Of a stretch of 19,727 nt of DNA, positions 14,235-19,727 are shown piece after piece; the stretch's first letter is position 1, and each line of letters opens with the position of its first letter. This DNA is from Ancrocorticia sp052089425 (lineage in GTDB: Bacteria > Actinomycetota > Actinomycetes > Actinomycetales > Actinomycetaceae), in the NCBI RefSeq assembly GCF_052089425.1, contig NZ_JBQCZW010000034.1:1-19727 (forward strand). Direction: 5' to 3'. Below the pieces are notes generated by a model that was not told the origin of the DNA, searched no databases, and saw only the letters and a program-made list of their open reading frames with translations. The translations under genes were made by a program, and so were the position numbers.

Positions 14235-15593
14235 CTACTGCGCCACCTCAGCAAACTTGGCGAAATGCCCCTGGAAAGCAAGCTCAACGGATCCCGTAGG
14301 GCCAGAGCGCTGTTTGCCCACGATGATCTCAGCGAGGCCCACTCGCTCCGAATCTTGGTTGTACATATCATCGCGATGAATCAGCAGAACCACATCAGCG
14401 TCCTGCTCAAGTGATCCCGATTCACGAAGATCGGACACCATGGGCTTCTTATCGTTGCGTCGCTCAGGATCACGATTGAGCTGAGCCACCGCGATAATCG
14501 GGACCTCTAGCTCCTTGGCCAACAGTTTGATGGAGCGCGAAAACTCAGAGACTTCCTGCTGGCGCGATTCCACAGATTTGGCACCTGAGGTCAGCAGCTG
14601 GAGGTAATCGATCACGATAATCTTGATGTCATACTGCTGCTTCATACGGCGGGACTTGGCGCGGATCTCCCCCATCGTCAAGTTGGGGGAATCGTCCACA
14701 ATAAAGGGACTTTGAGAAATCCGATCGAGGGTAACGGCGATGCGCTGCCAATCCTCGGTTTCCATCTCTCCTTTGAGCATTCGGTCAAGGAACACGCGTG
14801 ATTCGGCGGCCAATAGGCGCATCGAGAGCTCGTTTCGGCTCATCTCCAGAGAGAAGTATGCTGCGGGCATCCCGTTGTGGATAGCTGCCGAGCGGCAGAA
14901 GTCCATCGCGAGTGTCGATTTGCCGGCACCCGGGCGAGCGGCCACGATCACCATCTGGCCTGGACGTAGGCCGTTCAGCTTGTTGTCTAGTTCGGTGAAG
15001 CCCGTGGGAACTCCCTGAAGGCCACCATCCTGATTCTCATTAGCCTCAAGTTCGTCATACAGGCCGGGAACGATCTCCTCCAAGGTTGCAAAATCGTTCT
15101 TTTCGCGCTGCTCACTGATGGAGTACACCTCAGACTGGGCCATATTGACCAACGACTCGGCGTCCGCCCCGTCAGTTGTGTAGCCCAGTTGGACGATGCG
15201 TGTGCCAGCTTCCACAAGCGAGCGTAGCTGCGCCTGTTCGCGCACGATCTGCGCGTAATAGCCGGCGTTGGCGGCAGTGGGGACCGTGGAAACCAACGTG
15301 TGGAGGTAGGGCAGGCCACCGATCCGATCCAACTCGCCCGTCCGCTTGAGCTCCGCACCAACGGTGACCGCGTCCGCGGGCTCGCCCCTGCCGAACAGGT
15401 CAATAATCACGCCATGGATGGTGGTGTGAGCCGGGCGGTAGTAATCCGTGGGAAGGATGATTTCGATGACGTCCGCGATCGCATCCTTGGAGAGCATCAT
15501 CCCGCCAAGAACAGACATTTCCGCATCGATGTTTTGCGGTGGCGTCCGCTCGAACGATGATCCCGCCATGGCGCCTTCGCTCACTGATGACAT
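14235..15593 (-). CDS. dnaB: Replicative DNA helicase DnaB
   Basis: A 452-residue hexameric helicase that unwinds DNA at the replication fork. The N-terminal domain (PPQNIDAEMSVLGGMML... to about residue 155) is the primase- and loader-interacting part; after a linker the RecA-like domain starts at VPTGFTELDNKLNGL. Walker A is ARPGAGKST (about 219-227), then YFSLEMS, the Walker B strand IIVIDYLQLL, the H4 region VAQLNRDPE, and the arginine-finger area DLRESGSLEQDADVVLLIHR. The C-terminal IIVGKQRSGPTG completes the fold. No intein is inserted, although this gene often hosts one in actinobacteria. The ATG at 15593 has AGGAG at good spacing. It is divergent from a MATE gene across a DnaA-box-rich spacer. 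Confidence 0.96.
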   Translation of the reverse strand: MSSVSEGAMAGSSFERTPPQNIDAEMSVLGGMMLSKDAIADVIEIILPTDYYRPAHTTIHGVIIDLFGRGEPADAVTVGAELKRTGELDRIGGLPYLHTLVSTVPTAANAGYYAQIVREQAQLRSLVEAGTRIVQLGYTTDGADAESLVNMAQSEVYSISEQREKNDFATLEEIVPGLYDELEANENQDGGLQGVPTGFTELDNKLNGLRPGQMVIVAARPGAGKSTLAMDFCRSAAIHNGMPAAYFSLEMSRNELSMRLLAAESRVFLDRMLKGEMETEDWQRIAVTLDRISQSPFIVDDSPNLTMGEIRAKSRRMKQQYDIKIIVIDYLQLLTSGAKSVESRQQEVSEFSRSIKLLAKELEVPIIAVAQLNRDPERRNDKKPMVSDLRESGSLEQDADVVLLIHRDDMYNQDSERVGLAEIIVGKQRSGPTGSVELAFQGHFAKFAEVAQ

Positions 15594-15767
15594 GGAATGA
15601 CTCCTACCTGTTGCCGCCGATCTCCCAGAATAGCCCATGGTTTCGTACGCGGATACCGGGGATCAACAACCTTCAGGAGGGTCGGGCTGGCCTCCGAAAG
15701 CCGGGCACGTGGCGGTGCGGATAGTACCAACGGAATATACAAACGCAAGCTGATCGAACAGCTGTTT

Positions 15768-15915
15768 TGTGGATACACGCCGTCAGTCCTGTGGCTAACC
15801 ACAGCCGATGATGTGGACAGCGCTCGGGAATTCTCCACTTTCTTGCACCCAGTTGTGCACAGTTGGGGATAACTCTTGGGACACTGGCGTCATTCCGTCC
15901 CCAAACTTATCCACA
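15768..15915. promoter_or_regulatory. Cluster of DnaA-box-like sites in the dnaB/MATE spacer
   Basis: Within 148 bp I count one perfect DnaA box TTATCCACA (15907-15915) and five sites one base off a consensus TTATCCACA or TTGTCCACA: TGTGGATAC (15768-15776), TGTGGCTAA (15790-15798), TGTGGACAG (15812-15820), TTGTGCACA (15853-15861) and TGGGGATAA (15864-15872). Sites face both ways; CTGTGG-CTAA-CCACAG (15789-15804) is a dyad. An AT-richer stretch (15922-15968) follows. The spacer 15594-16031 has no gene. It may be a DnaA-controlled dnaB promoter, a DnaA-titrating locus, or part of an origin; dnaA and dnaN are not in the window. Confidence 0.65.
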
Positions 15916-16031
15916 GCTGGGGAAAACTTTTGCTTCCCTTGCGGTGGAAAAATTGCTCAAAGTAATAACCTGAGTCCTCAAGCTGTGATTGAAGTATCGA
16001 GCGCCCAAGGAGCCACAACCACTAGGCTGAG

Positions 16032-17360
16032 GTGGTGACAAATCACCACCAGATCGATCGTGATATTCGACGCCTTGCCCTTCCATCCCTCGGCTCACTT
16101 CTTGCCGAACCACTGCTCATCGCCGTTGATTCGATCATGGTGGGACGCCTCGGAACCGTTCCGCTGGCCGGCCTCTCACTAGCCTCCACAATCCTCACCA
16201 CGCTTGTCGGGCTGTGTATCTTTCTGGCCTATGCCACCACCGGGGCAACTGCGCGACTGTTTGGAGCTGGCAAGGCCAAGCAGGCCTTCCGCCAGGGAAT
16301 TGACGGCATGTGGCTAGCGGTTGGGCTAGGCATCATTCTCATGGTGCTACTGACGATCTTCGCCCGCCCGTTCCTTGGCTTGTTCGGGCCGGAAGGCGAC
16401 GTGTTGGAAGAAGCGGTGCGATACCTGCGCTCCTCCGCATTTGGGCTACCCGGAATGCTGTTGGTGCTGGCCGCAACAGGCACACTGCGGGGCATGGGGG
16501 ACACGAAAACTCCGCTTTATGCCGCAACGGCCGGTGCCATCGCGAACATCCCCCTCAACTTCGTTCTCATCTATCCCGCAGGCCTCGGAATCTTTGGCGC
16601 CGGGCTTGGCACAGCCATCGCACAGACTGGTATGGGCATCTGGCTGGCTTCCGTTGTGATCCGGTCGGGCCGCAAGGCCGGGGCTAGCTTCCTCCCCTCC
16701 GGTGCGGGAGTACTGCGGTCACTGCGCGATGCTGGCCCCCTCATTATCCGGACAGTCTCCCTGCGTGCAGCGATCCTTCTACAGATCACAGCAGCCACCG
16801 GTTTGGGGACCGAGGCACTTGCCTCCAACCAGATCACGATGACGGTATGGAACTTCGCTGCCTACGGGCTAGACGCTCTGGCCACATCCGCCCAAATCCT
16901 CGTAGGTCAGGGCCTCGGATCTGCGGACCGCGCACGCGTCAAAACCGTACTGGGACGGTGCCTGAACCGAGGGTTCGTGTACGGGGCGGGGCTGGGAGTT
17001 ATCATCTTCGGGCTCAGCTGGTTCTTACCCACGCTAGTCAGTGAAGATCCGGCCGTCAGGACCCTCGCCACCCAGTCTCTGTGGATCGCAGCCCTTGCCA
17101 TTCCCATCGCCTCTGTTGCGTACATGTTGGACGGCGTGCTGATCGGGGCGGGCGATACAAACAAGCTCGCACTCTACATGGTGATCTCGCTAGCTGCCTT
17201 CACGCCGGCTGCCTTGGCCGTCATGGCATGGGGTAGCGGCCGGGCCGGGCTGCTCGCGCTCTGGGGAGCCTACGCCGTACTGTTCATGGCCGCCCGCGGC
17301 GGCACCATGCTGCTGCGTGTTCGCGGCGACAAGTGGATGAAGCTCGGGGATCATAGGTAG
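16032..17360 (+). CDS. MATE-family efflux transporter (DinF-like)
   Basis: A 442-residue inner-membrane antiporter with two six-helix halves, exporting cationic drugs or metabolites with H+ or Na+. Helix 1 reads LALPSLGSLLAEPLLIAVDSIMVGRLG, the MATE N-terminal signature; the cytoplasmic loop GTLRGMGDTKTPL (about residue 150) and its counterpart GVLIGAGDTNKL in the second half mark the internal repeat. DinF-type members usually start within a few residues of RDIRRLALP, so GTG at 16032 or 16035 is the start; the ribosome binding site is weak. In Streptomyces a MATE gene also borders dnaB, so this may be ancestral synteny. Substrate unknown. Confidence 0.9.
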   Translation: MVTNHHQIDRDIRRLALPSLGSLLAEPLLIAVDSIMVGRLGTVPLAGLSLASTILTTLVGLCIFLAYATTGATARLFGAGKAKQAFRQGIDGMWLAVGLGIILMVLLTIFARPFLGLFGPEGDVLEEAVRYLRSSAFGLPGMLLVLAATGTLRGMGDTKTPLYAATAGAIANIPLNFVLIYPAGLGIFGAGLGTAIAQTGMGIWLASVVIRSGRKAGASFLPSGAGVLRSLRDAGPLIIRTVSLRAAILLQITAATGLGTEALASNQITMTVWNFAAYGLDALATSAQILVGQGLGSADRARVKTVLGRCLNRGFVYGAGLGVIIFGLSWFLPTLVSEDPAVRTLATQSLWIAALAIPIASVAYMLDGVLIGAGDTNKLALYMVISLAAFTPAALAVMAWGSGRAGLLALWGAYAVLFMAARGGTMLLRVRGDKWMKLGDHR

Positions 17361-17543
17361 GGCCTAGTACGCCGTCGTCGTCGTTCTATCACAACGCGTG
17401 GCGAATCCCACCGTGCCTCTCGCTTACGAACGCACTGGCAAACTCGATAACCTCATCTGGCGCTCACACGGCGGGGTAGGACGCTAGCCGGTGGGCTGCA
17501 TCCGTTCGCGCAGCTCGCCGTGTCTAGAAAGGTAACACCACAC

Positions 17544-19034
17544 GTGACTGCATCTGATGTCAGTACTATCGCGGACGATTCCGGCCAGTTTGAGGCCACA
17601 GAGAAAATCTCGCCGCGTCTAGCCGGCGCCATCTTCGCTACGGCAGTGCTCGCCTTCCTCGGGCTTCTTCTTGAAACCGTTGTGAACGTCCTGTTCCCGG
17701 CCCTCATGGACGAGTTTTCTATCGGAATGGGCGATGTTTCGTGGATGACGACCGGCTACCTGCTGGTTGTTTCTGTGATCATGCCGATTTCCGGCTACCT
17801 GCAGCGCCGCTTCATGGCGCGCACCCTCTTCGTTACCGCCGCCTGCGCCGTCACTATCGGAGCAATCGTTGCGGCTCTTGCTCCCGTCTATTCCGTGCTG
17901 CTGGCCGGGCGACTGCTTCAAGGCATTGGCACCGGAATCGCCACCCCACTCATGTTCACCACCATCCTCATGCAGGCCCCACGCGCCAAAGTTGGCCAAC
18001 TCATGGGTGTTGGCGCCCTTGTCCTTGGCATCGCGCCGGCACTCGGGCCCACACTTGGAGGAGTGGTCGGTACTTTCGCCAGCTGGCGCGCAGTTTTCTG
18101 GCTGACGTTGCCGTTGCTGGCCGTGGCTCTGTGGGTGGGTGTGCGCTGCATCAGCCAGCCGATGCCCACCGTTCGCGAGCCCCTGAGCTTCCTCCAACTT
18201 GGCCTCATGGCCGTTGGACTCATTGGACTAGTGCTGGGCGTTGAGAGGATCGGATCCGTTGTCAGCTCCGATGCTCCGTGGGAAAGCTGGGGCGATTTCG
18301 CTGTTATCGCTTTGCTCGTGGTGGGGATCGCGGCGTTGCTGACGTTCGCCGTCATTTCGCATCGCTCCTCTACGCCCATCCTCCACCTCGAAGTGCTGGC
18401 TGATCGCACCTTTGCGTTCAGCCTTGGCGCCTTCGCCATGCTGCAGTTTGCCTGCTTGGGGCTCGGGTACATCCTGCCCAACTATGCGCAGCTGGCCTTG
18501 GGGATGTCGCCTATGGCCGCTGGACTTGTCGGCCTTCCCGGGGCTCTTATCGGCGCGGCATTTGCTCCTCTTGGTGGCATGGTTCTTGACCGTTTCGGGG
18601 CACGGCTCCCTATCCTTTCCGGCGCCACGGTAGCCTTCATTGGTGCAGGTGGACTCGCTATCTTCGGGACACTGGGGCAGCTGAGCGTTCTCGCCCTGTG
18701 TGGGTTCCACTTCATCTTCATGTTCGGATTCGGGTTGGCCTTCGCCAACACCCAGACCCACGGCATGTCCGGTATTTCTGGGCGGCTTACGGCCGACGCC
18801 ACCGCCCTCATGAACACCTCGCAACAGTTCTGTGGCGCCATGGCGATGACCGTGTTGTCCACCATCATCGCCGCGGGGCAACTTGGCCTTGAGCCTGGCA
18901 GTGCAGCGTTCCGCGCCGGAACACACAGTGGATCTTCCACTGGATTTATAGTGGTTGCTGGGGTTGCGCTGGTGGCTCTTGCTTGTGAGTGGATGGCAAT
19001 GAACCGGGCCAAGGTAGCTGCCGCGGCAGAGTAG
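17544..19034 (+). CDS. MFS exporter, DHA2 (14-helix, EmrB/QacA type)
   Basis: About 496 residues, a proton-driven multidrug or metabolite exporter of the inner membrane. Motif D1-like NVLFPALMDEF after helix 1, WMTTGYLL, motif A-like GYLQRRFMARTLF, then GRLLQGIGTGI and motif C, GIAPALGPTLGG (the antiporter motif of helix 5) are all present. A second half follows with PILHLEVLADRTFAFS and GMVLDRFGAR; the number of hydrophobic segments fits 14 helices. GTG at 17544 (VTASDVST) is preferred because AAAGG lies upstream, though 11 bases away; GTG at 17520 has no binding site. The 183-bp spacer before it shows no clear promoter. No regulator of the TetR or MarR type is adjacent, so inducer and substrate stay unknown. 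Confidence 0.9.
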   Translation: MTASDVSTIADDSGQFEATEKISPRLAGAIFATAVLAFLGLLLETVVNVLFPALMDEFSIGMGDVSWMTTGYLLVVSVIMPISGYLQRRFMARTLFVTAACAVTIGAIVAALAPVYSVLLAGRLLQGIGTGIATPLMFTTILMQAPRAKVGQLMGVGALVLGIAPALGPTLGGVVGTFASWRAVFWLTLPLLAVALWVGVRCISQPMPTVREPLSFLQLGLMAVGLIGLVLGVERIGSVVSSDAPWESWGDFAVIALLVVGIAALLTFAVISHRSSTPILHLEVLADRTFAFSLGAFAMLQFACLGLGYILPNYAQLALGMSPMAAGLVGLPGALIGAAFAPLGGMVLDRFGARLPILSGATVAFIGAGGLAIFGTLGQLSVLALCGFHFIFMFGFGLAFANTQTHGMSGISGRLTADATALMNTSQQFCGAMAMTVLSTIIAAGQLGLEPGSAAFRAGTHSGSSTGFIVVAGVALVALACEWMAMNRAKVAAAAE

Positions 19035-19085
19035 CCTACCTGCAGCCACAGAGCAGCCCACGCAGAGCGACAGCGATTGAAAGGT

Positions 19086-19114
19086 GCCCGGAGAGACGGT
19101 GAGTCTCTTCGGGC
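19086..19114 (+). terminator. Hairpin terminator after the MFS gene
   Basis: GCCCGGAGAGAC (19086-19097) pairs with GTCTCTTCGGGC (19103-19114) with one G-T wobble and a five-base loop, followed by ATCTTT. It lies 51 bases after the stop codon. Confidence 0.75.
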
Positions 19115-19727
19115 ATCTTTGCATGTCGCGGTGATGTGTGACGGCTGCTGTCACGAATGACCACCTGTACGTCATGAGCCGAACTAGGTTCATGGTCCGA
19201 TGGAACCAGAGTTCCTCGGAGCTCGGAGCATTCTGGACACGGGTCCGGTAAACAACTCGTGGGACCCGAGCCGTGCCAGGGCGCCGCATCGTTCCTAGCA
19301 CGCTCGTGACTCGGTCCCTCAGAAAACTTGTCACGTTGTGCCTCAGAAAATTCCAGACTGAGCCGATCGGTCCGGCTGTGCCACAGGGAATGTACAAGAG
19401 TGAGTGAATACGCTGCGAGATAGGCAAAACCACGAGCGATGCCGTACAACACCGCCATTCGCGGCATTCACTCACTCCCGCGGCATTCACTCACTCTCGC
19501 TGAACTGGCTCACCCTCCATATCTCTGGCGGCTCGTCAAACGCATCGCGGACAGTGCTGCTAGGACTGCTGCTAGTACTGGTGAGTGTCCGGCCATGTGT
19601 AGCGGGACCGTCAGGGTACTCGTCGTTCTAGGTGGTTCTGTTGACTGGTAGGTGGTTCTCGGGCTGGGTGGGATAGTCGCGTGCGCGGTGCCTGCGCCGT
19701 AATGGTCGCCACGTAACATGTGGTGTG
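19115..19727. other. Terminal 613 bases: no supported gene, several short repeats
   Basis: Open frames here (for example 19036-19467 on the minus strand and 19404-19631 on the plus strand) have no ribosome binding site, no motif and odd composition. Visible structure: CGGGTCC/GGACCCG, a 7-bp stem around 19238-19266; CCTCAGAAAA twice, about 24 bases apart, near 19318-19352; and the ATTCACTCACTC repeats. The mixture of degraded frames and repeats fits an insertion-sequence remnant or a gene-poor border, but no transposase is recognisable. Confidence 0.4.
19398..19496. repeat. ATTCACTCACTC repeats: tandem pair plus one inverted copy
   Basis: The 18-mer CGCGGCATTCACTCACTC occurs at 19460-19477 and 19479-19496 (period 19). 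Its last 12 bases recur inverted as GAGTGAGTGAAT at 19398-19409. The arrangement resembles clustered protein-binding sites or an iteron fragment; nothing adjacent explains it. Confidence 0.6.

Noticed and set aside
14235..15593. Intein in DnaB
   Set aside because: Walker A and the later motifs are continuous and the length is normal.
15594..16031. Calling this spacer the chromosomal oriC
   Set aside because: dnaA, dnaN and rpmH are not present and skew cannot be judged from one window; only a DnaA-box cluster is claimed.
18228..19490. Long 420-codon minus-strand frame opposite the MFS gene
   Set aside because: Low-complexity H/G/E/R-rich composition typical of antisense to a hydrophobic high-GC gene.
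1..19727. CRISPR arrays, tRNA or rRNA genes, complete insertion sequences
   Set aside because: No regularly spaced repeats, no T-arm-like tRNA signature, and no transposase or terminal inverted repeats were found by eye.

Overview
This window comes from a high-GC Gram-positive bacterium. Intrinsic and leaderless signals, GTG starts, and a dnaB gene lying head to head with a MATE transporter (an arrangement I recall from Streptomyces and relatives) all point to Actinomycetota. I would guess an Actinomycetaceae-like genome, but that is inference. It is a draft scaffold: two runs of exactly 100 N (3949-4048 and 8244-8343) are placeholder gaps. The first hides more sequence than it shows, because an FGGY kinase loses its whole second half there. 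The second hides none, because the two flanks end in the same 26 bases.

Layout. Positions 1-4788 hold a 5' part of a DUF4261 gene (-) behind a strikingly structured leader, a CYTH-domain phosphatase/cyclase-like gene (-), threonine deaminase ilvA (+), a PlsC-like acyltransferase (+, cut by the gap) and an FGGY sugar kinase (-, cut by the gap). A divergent regulatory region with three palindromes leads to a GatD-like polyol dehydrogenase (5071-6120) that has lost its structural zinc site. A RidA-like protein lacking the catalytic arginine (6357-6764) follows.

From about 6785 to 9970 lies an accessory island: a 149-bp duplicate of the 3' half of a higA antitoxin gene, a decapitated protein kinase, a cytosolic-type 5'-nucleotidase (-), about 450 bp of unrecognised sequence, an intact HigB/HigA toxin-antitoxin pair with a leaderless-looking promoter, and the 38-codon tail of a second, unrelated antitoxin. 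The 149-bp direct repeats bracket the kinase/nucleotidase cargo.

From 10098 to 19114 the content is again ordinary chromosome: an ArsR-like regulator, a proline iminopeptidase-like hydrolase (-), an aldo/keto reductase, pyridoxine kinase pdxK with a textbook terminator, dnaB (-), a 438-bp spacer carrying a dense cluster of DnaA-box-like sites, a MATE exporter and a DHA2-type MFS exporter. The last 600 bases carry short repeats but no convincing gene.

The three most promising observations are: (1) the DUF4261 leader, with a promoter, serial hairpins and a terminator abutting the ribosome binding site, a possible uncharacterised cis-regulatory RNA; (2) the DnaA-box cluster upstream of dnaB; (3) the repeat-bracketed kinase/nucleotidase/toxin-antitoxin island. 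A recurrent intergenic 11-mer, GACGACGACGG, also deserves a genome-wide count.
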